Shown: positions 12,301 to 20,307 of the stretch, piece by piece
Layout of the letters: each line of letters begins with the position of its first letter
Position numbering within the stretch: position 1 is the stretch's first letter
Source of the DNA: Pelargonium cotyledonis
Taxonomy: Eukaryota > Streptophyta > Magnoliopsida > Geraniales > Geraniaceae
Length of the DNA: 27,375 bases
Assembly: GCA_036897625.1 (NCBI GenBank)
Contig: JAYMTA010000524.1
Coordinates: 1-27,375 of the forward strand
Reading direction: 5' to 3'
Made by a program: the position numbers and the translations under genes
Notes under the pieces: model-generated
The model's database searches: none
What the model was told of the DNA's origin: nothing
Seen by the model: the letters and a program-made list of their open reading frames with translations, nothing else

Positions 12301-12302
12301 AT
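6347..12302 (-). CDS. TRB: Telomere repeat-binding factor, TRB / single-Myb-histone family, 6 coding exons, 303 aa
   Basis: Exons, minus strand: 12302-12153, 12018-11801, 11283-11199, 9367-9284, 7578-7219 and 6361-6347. Every junction is GT-AG and phases close exactly (912 nt, 303 aa), in the roughly 300-residue range of Arabidopsis TRB1-3. The Myb domain is at the extreme N-terminus ([20 protein letters not shown]) and ends in VDLKDKWRN (residues 47-55), the telobox-recognition helix. A linker-histone H1/H5 globular domain follows at about 123-185 ([17 protein letters not shown], then [20 protein letters not shown], then VKRKYRVPP). The C-terminus is an Ala/Glu coiled coil (about 237-290) ending LKMGIRP. 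Known for the family: nuclear proteins that bind TTTAGGG repeats and telobox promoters, contact telomerase, and help recruit Polycomb and histone-demethylase complexes. The last exon encodes only four residues. Introns are large (up to 1.83 kb) and carry several insertions. I cannot say which TRB paralogue this is. Confidence 0.95.
6651..6890. mobile_element. Non-autonomous MULE-like element with terminal inverted repeats, in the last TRB intron
   Basis: The left end AAAACTACCATGGTCCCTAA (from 6662) is matched imperfectly by the reverse complement of the right end ATTTTGGTAGTTT (to about 6876). The body has the 'variant phrase' pattern (for example AATAGTTGGGGGACCATTTG). Nine-base flanks TATTCCAAT (6651-6659) and TCTTCCAAT (6882-6890) differ at one base and fit a Mutator-type 9-bp target duplication. 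The element lies wholly in the intron 6362-7218 and encodes no protein. Confidence 0.65.
7639..7716. mobile_element. Small Stowaway-like MITE (about 78 bp) in a TRB intron
   Basis: CTCCGTCCCAAA at 7643-7654 and TTTGGGACGGAG at 7705-7716 are perfect 12-bp inverted repeats. TA dinucleotides sit at 7637-7638 and 7717-7718. The CTCCGTCCC terminus and TA target are typical of Stowaway/Mariner MITEs. It lies about 60 bases inside the intron from the acceptor of the coiled-coil exon. It is much shorter than a usual Stowaway copy, so it is probably internally deleted. Confidence 0.8.
8809..8990 (-). promoter_or_regulatory. Possible internal promoter and alternative first exon within a TRB intron
   Basis: On the minus strand this piece of the intron 7579-9283 has the layout of a plant housekeeping promoter. 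It holds a site-II-like TGGGCT (8979-8984), GA-rich leader-like DNA (about 8885-8915), a telobox-like TAACCCTA (8870-8877), then a more GC-rich stretch ending in ACGAGATCTGAG ATG with the donor GTAATT directly after the ATG (8811-8809). An ATG directly followed by an intron is common in plant ribosomal-protein-type genes. The donor is phase 0, as is the next acceptor at 7578, so splicing would give a 125-residue protein starting [10 protein letters not shown], without Myb or most of H1/H5. Transcription is an inference. Confidence 0.35.
9981..10046 (-). mobile_element. Decayed 3' end of an RTE-type LINE (candidate)
   Basis: GACGACAACAACAACAATCA, then AAGCC, TTGAGTCGGG and TGTGAATCC appear in the order of the common plant repeat whose sense strand ends in a GGATTC...GTCGGC...GGCTT(TTG)n tail. 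That end is attributed to RTE LINEs and their SINEs. Here it is minus-oriented and strongly decayed. Recognition is from memory of the consensus. Confidence 0.4.
10438..10607 (-). mobile_element. Au-like SINE, full length but decayed, in a TRB intron
   Basis: Read on the minus strand, this follows the plant Au SINE from end to end. There is an A-box region (GGCTTGGCACAACATTAAGT), a B-box-like CACATGTTCAAGTC, then AGGGGTAAGGCTACGTATAA, CAGACCCCATAATGGGAG and a terminal GTGCATTGGGCTGAGCC. Several differences from the remembered consensus are C-to-T or G-to-A changes, as expected for an old methylated copy. Target-site duplications are not clear. It lies in the 1.83 kb intron between the two H1/H5 exons. 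Confidence 0.75.
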
Positions 12303-12324
12303 CAAGAGAAGCACCAGACACTCC

Positions 12325-13206
12325 CTAAAAAAATTCTAATCAGCAAAACCTAGTGCAACCCCACACACACCTCAACAACACCACCACCAATAAAGATCAA
12401 AGTTTAACACTTTTCTGATACATATAAACACCAGATCAACAGAAACAAAATTATGCTCATGAACTATCGAAGGCCAACAAGAAGAAAAACATCAGCATAG
12501 TTATTTCTCGAACAATGTCGAGATCAGCTACATGAATCCACTTGCAAAACTCATAATTTCTTCCCAATTTAACTTAGGTCTACCTTAAACTCTTATAATT
12601 TTGGATTTCTCACAACTGAATTCTCTCCTTTCCTCGCAGGATCACTAGTCTCTGTACCCTCCATATGACTAGAAGCATCAAAGCCCCTCAATGATAACTC
12701 AACATCATCAATCAATTACAGGTCTGGCTGATGAAGACAAAGCACAAACATCTACAGATGTGAAATGCATGCTTCTGTTGGGACAGAATTCTCCTCTTCC
12801 AAACACAAGTTCACATGCAAACATTTTTTCAAACTCCAACGGCTATGTGGGTATCCCCATAAATTGAATTGTCACAATGGAACTAACATTACACATACCC
12901 TTGTCTACCTTCTAAACATCCAAATTATCTATACTATTTCTCTAATCCAAACAGTGTTTAGACACAATTCATGAGCACCAATCACAGTAAAAGGGCTTAG
13001 AAACATTAAATTAACAAACTTTCGTGCACATACATGAAGTAGACACAAAACCCATCAAGCTAATTACAACTGAACAACAAAACAATTCATTTCTCACAAA
13101 ACAAACAATGCCACATCAAAAACACCTCATTTCCAGCCCTGCGTAAAACACAAACCCTAGAATTCGATTCCACACACCAAATTCAGCACATAAGAAAAGA
13201 GCCCAC
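12325..13206 (-). other. TRB 5'-leader intron containing a telobox
   Basis: The leader exon ends CTACAG|GTGGGC (donor at 13206-13205) and rejoins at TTTTTTTAG|GGAGTG, with exon start 12324, 22 bases before the ATG. The intron of about 882 bp carries AAACCCTAG at 13152-13160, close to the donor. Leader introns near plant promoters often affect expression. The intron otherwise contains only short open frames without recognisable domains. Confidence 0.7.
13152..13160. promoter_or_regulatory. Telobox AAACCCTAG in the TRB leader intron
   Basis: This is an exact match to the plant telobox (AAACCCTA), about 80 bases downstream of the predicted start of transcription. TRB proteins bind this motif through the Myb domain, so the site could be self-regulatory. 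The motif is short and common near plant promoters, so this is suggestive only. Confidence 0.6.
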
Positions 13207-13278
13207 CTGTAGAGCAGAACCCAGAAAAGATCTCTTTCTCTTTTCCCGTAAAAATTGCGGCTTTATGTTCCTTTTATA
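13207..13278 (-). promoter_or_regulatory. TRB core promoter (TATA box) and leader exon
   Basis: TATAAAAG on the minus strand (13278-13271) lies about 30 bases before a likely start near 13240. The resulting leader exon of roughly 35 bases ends at 13207 with a good donor. The start site is inferred from spacing only. Confidence 0.6.
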
Positions 13279-13401
13279 TGAGAAATCCCAAGCCGTGTTC
13301 GGAGACGACCAGGTTCAGGTGTTATCTCTGTCCCTCCCCTTCGCCTGAGTCAGTGACAGCTTAAGGCATGGAGGACCTGTGAAAGCAGGTCCTGTAGACG
13401 A

Positions 13402-13444
13402 CACGTGGACGCTCTGAAACGAAATCAGCTGTGACCGACACGTG
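13402..13444. promoter_or_regulatory. Paired G-box / ABRE-like motifs upstream of TRB
   Basis: Two copies of GACACGTGGA, each with a CACGTG core (13402-13407 and 13439-13444), lie 37 bp apart and about 130-170 bases upstream of the TATA box. G-boxes are targets of plant bZIP and bHLH factors. The surrounding 13320-13550 is clearly more GC-rich than its neighbours. Confidence 0.6.
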
Positions 13445-13538
13445 GAGGGCTCGTGTCGGTTGGTTCGTGTGCGATCGAAGGGTGGTTTGGATTGGAAATT
13501 GGGGCTGTGCGGCCGTGCGGGCGGTGGTGCCGGTGTGT

Positions 13539-13547
13539 CTAGGGTTT
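13539..13547. promoter_or_regulatory. Second telobox (CTAGGGTTT) upstream of TRB
   Basis: CTAGGGTTT, which is AAACCCTAG on the gene's sense strand, sits about 300 bases before the predicted transcription start. Together with the leader-intron copy it brackets the TRB promoter. Confidence 0.55.
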
Positions 13548-13619
13548 GAAGAACCATCTATTCTAGGGCACGATTCAATAGGAAATCCCCAATTTTCTTT
13601 TTTTCCTTTGTAGGCGTAG

Positions 13620-15437
13620 TCCAGCTGGGTGTGCTTAATTTTTTACCAAAATTAAAATTTACAAAAATAATAAATAATGAAAAACAATTTTTTGGGGGAA
13701 AACTTAATTATGAGAGGTAAATTGAGATTTTAATTTTATAATAAAGTTTTGTTGTTTTTGAACAAATTAAAATTGGGTTTCCTCGTATTTTTTTTTAATA
13801 ATATCTAAGTTCGCTCGAGCAATGAGGATCATGAGGCTAGACTGCAATGGTGGTCTTGGACCATTGCAGTGGAGGGAGGGGACTGGTATTAGTCCCGCGG
13901 TGATGGTGATTTTCGGGTTTATTGAGAAGTTTTTTAACTTAGACGCACTGGGTCTCGTGTTATGACACGAGGTCCTTCTACTAAGTCAATGGTAGTGTTT
14001 GGCTTGTTTGCTTTTTTCCTTTATGTTTCTTTGGTTAGTAGTAAGAGTTGTTATGTATGATTAAACTTATTAATATCAGTACTTTACACGAGTTCAAATT
14101 ATTTTGATTTTTTTTATGGCTCAATTTGATATTTATATCACTGTTAAATTTAATGAAATAATTTAGTAGCATAGTCGTCTAGTATTTATTACGGTTTTAT
14201 GCTTAGAGGTGTAGTAAGATTTAATTATGTTCGAATTTCAATCAGGCATATAGTTTCGAAGTCAACTTCTTAAATATCAGTGGTTTGTTTGTGTATTATT
14301 TTAAGATAACTTTAGATTTACGAGTTTTATCGTATATGATACTTATTAATATAGTTAGTCATAGTTAAGTAAGTTTCTAATATTGAGTTGGCACAATTTA
14401 AATTGTCAAATGTTTTGTGACATCAAGTTACGAGCTCAAACGTGTATAGATCTGATCTCTTTGATGATAATTTTGTAGTGTTGCGAGATTGACCATTACA
14501 AGCGTACAAGACAGAATTCCAAACTAATAATTGATTTTATTAATAAAATGAATGAAATTTACAAACATATGTCTTTTTCTTTTATGAAACCTTGAATTTG
14601 ATAATATGCAAATCCAAATGTATAACGTATACATCGAGGGAGATTGTGGGATAGTCCTCGAGTACATAACGTGTCTATCTTCACTTATATATCTTTTCTT
14701 TCAACTCTTCGCTCAATTTAAGGCTTTCCTTAAAGACTCAACTTCTGCCACCCAAACAGAAAATATGCTTCCACAAATTAGCATGAGCAACCCTTCGCAA
14801 CCCACCCTTACTTGACGTTCCTCCATGAAGACTGCAACATTACATTTGATCTTGATGAAACCACGCAGAGAACGTTGTCACCTATCCCGGTGTATGACCC
14901 AATCGTCGTTGTGCATTGATCAACTGTGTACATATCCTCCTCACGAATTTTCACATTTCACGAATACTAGTATTGTTTTTTTTATAACTCCACATCCATT
15001 CATCATCTATACATCGTCGTTAAGCACAATTCGTAATTATATATTGAAAATGGTATAACCAATGTGATCAATTATATATACAAAAATATATATAGAAAAC
15101 ATCATTAACTATCAATTCTATAAACAACTATTCAATGTTTTTTATTCTCGCAATTTACATATTCAAATAGTAACCCAAAACATAGCATAATTGAGATCGA
15201 AAAACAAAGAACCTCAACATTTCTTTTGCGATCATACCCAAAAACTCAACAATAATTCATTAACATTTATGCAAAAATAGCGTAACGTTAATGATATCGT
15301 CGCAGAAAATAAATATATCAATTGCAGTTGTAAAACAATTAATCTTCAAACCCAAGAATTGATTTGCCACTTATTTTCTTTGCTTATTTTGGTGTGATCC
15401 AACGAATGCTAATGAAGTTCTCAAAACAAAGTATCCA
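13620..15437. other. Intergenic region between the TRB promoter and the CYSTM 3' end
   Basis: No gene was recognised. It is AT-rich except for the inverted-repeat cluster listed separately at 13841-13985. The open frames at 14606-14815 and 14825-15058 lack known domains. The stretch nearest 15437 should hold the CYSTM 3' UTR, but I see no canonical AATAAA on the minus strand there. Confidence 0.5.
13841..13985. repeat. Cluster of perfect short inverted repeats (hairpins)
   Basis: ACTGCAATGGT (13841-13851) and ACCATTGCAGT (13860-13870) are perfect 11-bp arms around an 8-base loop. CTCGTGT (13954-13960) and ACACGAG (13965-13971) form a second hairpin with a 4-base loop, enclosed by ACTTAG and CTAAGT about 36 bases apart. 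The segment is more GC-rich than its flanks. Confidence 0.8.
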
Positions 15438-16311
15438 TCAGAAGCAACAATCCAAGAGGCAGCAACAACATAGAGCTGCCAAGCTGTACAAAATTAACCA
15501 ACAAAATGTCAATTTTACTATTCAATTCATGTGTTCGTGTTGTTCTCAAAGTTGGTTGTGTTATACGATTCAATACAAACACGACGTGTTCAATTATCGT
15601 GTTATGTTTGTGTTGAGACTCCAAAACACACACCGCGACACATCTAAAACACACGCTTAGAAGTGTAATTTCAAATTAACAATTGTGTGCCAAACGTGCT
15701 AGATTTTTATAACTTAAATTTATGTGTTGGCCGAGTTCATGTCAATCATATCGTGTTGTCTCCACACAACAATTCAGTTACTGTATTAAACGTTTTGCAC
15801 TCGTGTTGAACCACTAATCTATATCACGCCATATCCGTCACCAACAAGCAACAACTTGACTCGTTTCCAACTCAGATCGCCAGAGATCTGAGTCACCCCC
15901 ACCAATCTCCACCGTTTCAAATCAAACATAGATCAATCTTTTAAAAGAAAAAATAAATTACATACCAGCCTTGCAAGCAGCTGCCGCCGCCGCTTTGTTG
16001 TTGTGGAGGTGGCGCGTACTGAGGCGCGTACGGCGGAGGATATCCCTGCGGTGGATAACCTTGATATCCCTGCGGCGGATAGCCATATCCTTGCGGATGA
16101 TATCCCGGCGGTGGATAACCGTCTTTCGAATATCCCTCCGGCGGATACCCTATTCGCATATCCAAACAATCCAAATTCAAACCAAAACAACAACAAATAA
16201 CTGAAAAATGAGTACCATAGTTTCAAAATTTTCATTAGATGAGTACGGTGGCGCGTGAATACCTTGCGGCGGAGGAATGCCGACCGGAGGCGGCTGGTTA
16301 TAGTAACTCAT
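15438..16311 (-). CDS. CYSTM (cysteine-rich transmembrane module) protein, 3 exons, 92 aa
   Basis: Exons, minus strand: 16311-16263, 16149-15966 and 15483-15438 (279 nt). Junctions are GT-AG with closed phases. The protein begins MSYYNQPPPVGIPPPQGYPP, continues with GYPPQGY-type repeats and a QQQSGGGS linker, and ends CLQGCLAALCCCCLLDCCF, the CYSTM tail. Family knowledge: small tail-anchored or membrane-associated plant proteins, often stress- or pathogen-induced; some members act in development (Arabidopsis WIH1/WIH2). The Pro/Tyr/Gln repeats resemble low-complexity regions in other small plant proteins. The end LLDCCF has one cysteine more than the LLDACF I remember as usual. The short last exon is easy to miss: read-through of exon 2 gives a false end in YVIYFFF. 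Intron 2 (15484-15965) holds a CGTGTT/AACACG-rich stretch. Orthology within CYSTM is not assigned. Confidence 0.93.
15526..15830. repeat. CGTGTT/AACACG-rich repeat in CYSTM intron 2
   Basis: The stretch repeats variants of TTCGTGTTGTTCTCA, CAAACACGACGTGTTCA, TATCGTGTTATG and ACTCGTGTTGAACC on both strands. Such AACACGACACG phrases are common in plant repeats. No element ends were found, so this is only a likely transposon remnant inside the intron. Confidence 0.35.
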
Positions 16312-16449
16312 TTGATTGTTTTAACGAAGAATTATTGTTATCGTCGTCCTCGTCGGAAACCTAAAAGAAATTTTGAGAAGAGAAAGGAGAATTTTTTTTC
16401 TTCAGTAACGTTAAAGAATTTGGTCTATGGATTTGGTTATGTGGGAGAG

Positions 16450-19400
16450 TGAGGGAATTGCGGGATGAGAGTGTTTTTTTGTTTGTTTGTTTGGACAAAG
16501 GTTTCCATTTTGGGATGTGAGTTTATGTTGTCCCCTCCTAATGTCCCTACAAGAAGGGAAAGGGAGCTCCACACATAATTTTGAGGAAATAGCATAAAAA
16601 TTATTTCAATAACGCGGTAATTGCGTTTTTTCAAATCTTATTTCATGAGGGAGAAATGTCTAGTATTTAACACTTTCGCTGAAGTTTGAATTAGTATTCT
16701 TTATTTATGTTTTTCGGTTGACCTTTCAAGGGTAACCAACGTCTATTATTAAACATATTTGTCGGAGACATCAATTATTCAATTGATAATTTGGGTGATC
16801 TATTGTTTTTTCTAGCACTTCACCAACTTTCTTTTCGTGAATTTTTTTTTAATAACTAATGCGTAGATCATTTAGGAATCGAAAACTTATAATATTATGA
16901 GACAACTATTTTATTTATAAACAATAATAGAAAATATTATGGTGTATTGATTTGACCCGAATCAAATATGCACACCACATATTTTTAGATAATTTAGTGT
17001 TCTTGTTGCCAATTGAGACACTTTCGTAGGTAAAAAAACAAACAATGAAATTACACTTAGAGAGGTTGGACAACCAAGTTAAAAACAATATACATACATT
17101 CATCCCATAAAACCACAAACTATTCACTAACTATAGTCAACAAAATAGAGACGTAATAAAACAAACATCGTTAAGAAAATCAATCACTTTATTTACCCAT
17201 CAACGCGATTGCAGACTGAAAAGATTCTCAAACTATATTATTTGAGTCACACGATCAAATATATCCGGAAAAAAAAAAAGAGAGAGAGATTGAGATCAAA
17301 GAAGCATCAACTTTCACATTTTCAATATAATTTCATAGCTATCAACAAACCTTTCTCAAGAGAATTACCCCAACATTTGTCACTTTACTCCAAATGGAAC
17401 AACCTATGAAATAACCCATTAATAGCCAAATATTAGGGTTTCAAATTTTCCAAATAGCACAACACATTGTTTACATACACTTTGGAGAGAATGTCTAAAT
17501 TTAGAAAAGAAGAAACTTCCTTTAGGTTTCTTGCTCAACCACACTACCTACCCTAAGAAATGTAGTTCATGGCTTAATTCAACTTCCTTTGACTACCTTT
17601 TCAAAACAAAAACAAAAAGTGTACTATTTTTCTATTATTGTGCATGCATAAGTTTAGAATATGTATGATGTGCTCCAAAATAAGTATACTTTGGTCTATT
17701 CACCAAAAGCTCTATTCTTAAGTTCAAGTTCCATAAATAAGAATTTGATGCGATCTTACTTGCAACACAAGTAATCATCTTTAATTTTGATGTAGACCAA
17801 TATCGACTTATGTTTAGAATAATTAGTTATTTTCAAATGATAAATGAATCTCGCACATATTTTGTAAATGAATTTGACTGATATTACATTTTCTTTGATT
17901 TAGATATCACACTTTTTTATTGATTATTTTATAGTGAAAGTTAAATTACTCAATTCTAACCAAAGATAATGACTAATGATACATTTATTTTTACATCAAC
18001 TTGTAATTAAAGAGGTTGTGTAACATGTTCATGGAGCTCAAAGATTTGTCCTCATGAGGAAGGGCAATTATGTCATTTTGCTAGCTAATCATAGTCATGA
18101 TTGCTTATGCAGAAATTAATGACGTTTGTGTTTGGTTTTTATTAAGAAATGGCAAATAATTTGCCTATTTTAACCTTCTACCCCAAAAATTGGCTGCTTG
18201 AACTAGTCTTTCACATTTTAAAATTCTGGATTATTAAAAATAGAGAGATGATTAGTTGATGGTTGGCCAACCATATCTTGGGTTAGTATGTGATTAATCT
18301 TATAATTAATCTTCACTGGCAACTTAATTAAATTGTCAACCACTTCTTGTGAAGAAGTCTCAATATGATGTTGTTGATGTAACATTTTTCAAGTCTTTAA
18401 ATCGTTGTCTATATGGATTAGGCCAAAATTTTAACGATTCTAGCGAACAATCAACAAATGAGATTTGCTTATTGCGCATACTGAATTTTTAAGTTATGTG
18501 GTCGTTGGAGTGACATTTTGGTAATTTCCATTTTATATTTATGATTTCATTCCATTTTTCGTTTGAAGTAGGGTTTTGAAATGTGTTATATACTTATATA
18601 TAGCTCATGTGGCACTTCTATGTCGCTTAATTTATTATTTGATTTTTTTTTATATATTGTTGAAATGCGATAGCTAGTTTTTTCATAATCATATTTTCGA
18701 CAACATTTTTATAGGGAGATGCATCATAATAATCTTGATCGGTGAATTATGAGCCATGACAATAATTGGTCCAATTCATGTCACTCTAATTACTTGAGGT
18801 ATACCTAATAATTTAAACTCGAATTTGATAGGTGTCCAGCACTAGACTCTGTTTACATTCGATCATAATTGAAGTTGATTGAATAGACCAAAACTCACAA
18901 AATTATTGTACTTTATATCTACAATTTTGAAACTCGGCCAACTTAAAAATTATATAGGATCTTGTTAGAACCAGAGTTCAACTACCCGACCCAGCCCTAA
19001 AATTTCCATGGTCTAGCTTGAGGGACAAGAAAAGTGGGAAAAAAGAGAAGACACGGTGGTAGATTCCTGGGATGACAATATCGCGTGTCAAACATCCAGG
19101 CGACAGCAACTGTCTCTGTCTGGGTCCCACTCCCATGTCACTTTCATTACCATCATTTTTTTTTAATTTTTTTTATTATTCATAATTGAAATTATACAAA
19201 AATTTTAAGTATATTTATTCAATTTTATTTCCGATGAACATAAAATTCGATTTTATTTTTATGGATTCAAATAAAATAAAATTGATCAGTTTTTGTGTTG
19301 GGTCGGGTAAAGATAATTCACATGAACTCACATCACACATTTTATGCGTAAAATTTAAAAATATAATATAAAATCGCAATATGCTCTGATTTGAGTCGGG

Positions 19401-19740
19401 TCAAATTAAGAAACCAAAACATAAAGATGACGATATGGGGCTGCACCCACAAACACCTAAGAAGCGACCCATAATTTTGTTGGTTCGGTCAAAAAAAATG
19501 AATGTGATTGTTTCTGAATCAAATCAAGTCAATTTCAGAAAAAGGTATTGATCAAAAAATTTCACATGAACCCCTACATTTTATATGTACACTCTAAATT
19601 CGACACGAGGTCTAAAACATGACCCGAATTCTTCCTAAACAAATATAAACTTGATTTTTTATTTCTCTAAAAGAAATTGATTTTTTTATTACCAAAATGA
19701 AAAAAAAAATTAGAATAAAAGGGGGAAGAAAATTTAGAGA
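16450..19740. other. 3.3 kb AT-rich intergenic region between divergent CYSTM and NAT genes
   Basis: No gene was recognised. The left part should hold the CYSTM promoter, where I see no clear TATA box, and the right part distal NAT regulatory DNA. A denser, less AT-rich island at about 19020-19140 (with GATGACAATATCGCGTGTC and GTCTGGGTCCCACTCCC) stands out. Several GGTCGGGT/GACCCGA phrases at 19300-19630 look like decayed transposon DNA. Confidence 0.5.
18259..18274. repeat. 16-bp perfect palindrome
   Basis: ATGGTTGGCCAACCAT is its own reverse complement. It is isolated in AT-rich intergenic DNA; a dimeric protein site or chance are both possible. Confidence 0.7.
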
Positions 19741-19752
19741 CAAAAATATAAT

Positions 19753-19827
19753 ATTACTCTCTCTATTTCAAAATGAGTGTCTTGTTTGTCTAATTTTTTT
19801 GTCTTAAAATAAGTGTCTTGTTTTTAT
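19753..19827 (+). mobile_element. Second copy of the window-start Stowaway-like MITE end
   Basis: These 75 bases align without gaps to the reverse complement of 1-75, with 8 differences, all transitions. They start at a TA with ACTCTCTCTATTTCAAAATG and contain the same two CAAAATGAGTGTCTTG-type blocks. I found no matching inverted terminus before the NAT promoter, so the copy is probably truncated or its other end has decayed. Confidence 0.7.
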
Positions 19828-20045
19828 TTTTATGTTATTATATTAATATTCTTCATATATTACCTTTATCACTTATGCACATGGCAAATCTGCACATACA
19901 TACCTAAAAACACACTAAATTATCTTGTAATTTTTAATTTGTACAAATTGAAAAAAGATAGAAACAATTTTATTTGTAATGAAAGAGGTCACATGCAATC
20001 TGGTGCAGTTGGTAACTTTCCAAGAAAACGATCACACCACACTGT

Positions 20046-20048
<3 letters not shown>

Positions 20049-20079
<31 letters not shown>
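20049..20079. repeat. (GA)n microsatellite upstream of NAT
   Basis: This is an uninterrupted GA run of 31 bases, followed by CT-rich DNA at about 20095-20120. GA/CT repeats near plant promoters are known binding sites of BBR/BPC proteins. Its length should be polymorphic. Confidence 0.9.
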
Positions 20080-20082
<3 letters not shown>

Positions 20083-20198
20083 CAACGACGCCGCCTAACC
20101 TTTCTTCTCCTCTCTCTCTCTAAATCCTATTCGATCGTACGCTCTGTATATTTCTAGAGAGAGAAAGTGACAACATGTAGCAGAGCTTTCTTGGCATC

Positions 20199-20230
20199 TA
20201 TACAAATACACACCCATCACGCACTTCACA
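20199..20230 (+). promoter_or_regulatory. Likely NAT core promoter
   Basis: TATACAAATA (20199-20208), followed by ACACCCATCACGC, has the form of a plant TATA box with a start near 20230, which gives a leader of about 80 bases before the ATG. A weaker alternative is TATATTTCTAG at about 20145-20155. The start is inferred from spacing only. Confidence 0.5.
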
Positions 20231-20307
20231 CACTTCCATTTCCTCTCTATCTCTCTGCTTCTCCAATTGCCATTGCAGCTCAAGAAACTGAAACTCAGAA
20301 GAGAAAA

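Noticed and set aside
14180-14245. Third SINE, from a B-box-like ATGTTCGAATTTC
   Set aside because: No convincing A box, tail or target-site duplications were seen, and the match is short.
14590-14880. Possible RNase H-like fragment on the minus strand (a run like FIKIKCNVAVF, then VAEVESLRKALN)
   Set aside because: The similarity to reverse-transcriptase RNase H domains is only over a few residues, with no catalytic Asp pattern and no other retrotransposon parts nearby. A protein profile search would decide.
15364-15660. Plus-strand open frame of 98 codons
   Set aside because: It lies across the last CYSTM exon and intron 2 on the opposite strand, and the sequence is low-complexity with no domain.
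15941-16235. Overlapping open frames on both strands of the CYSTM repeat exon
   Set aside because: They are antisense or shifted readings of the GYPPQGY repeats. Only the frame that joins through GT-AG sites to the MSYYNQPP and CCCC exons makes a known protein.
19813-20157. Plus-strand open frame ending in an Arg-Glu repeat
   Set aside because: It translates the MITE, AT-rich DNA and the GA microsatellite; the Arg-Glu run is only the GA repeat in frame.
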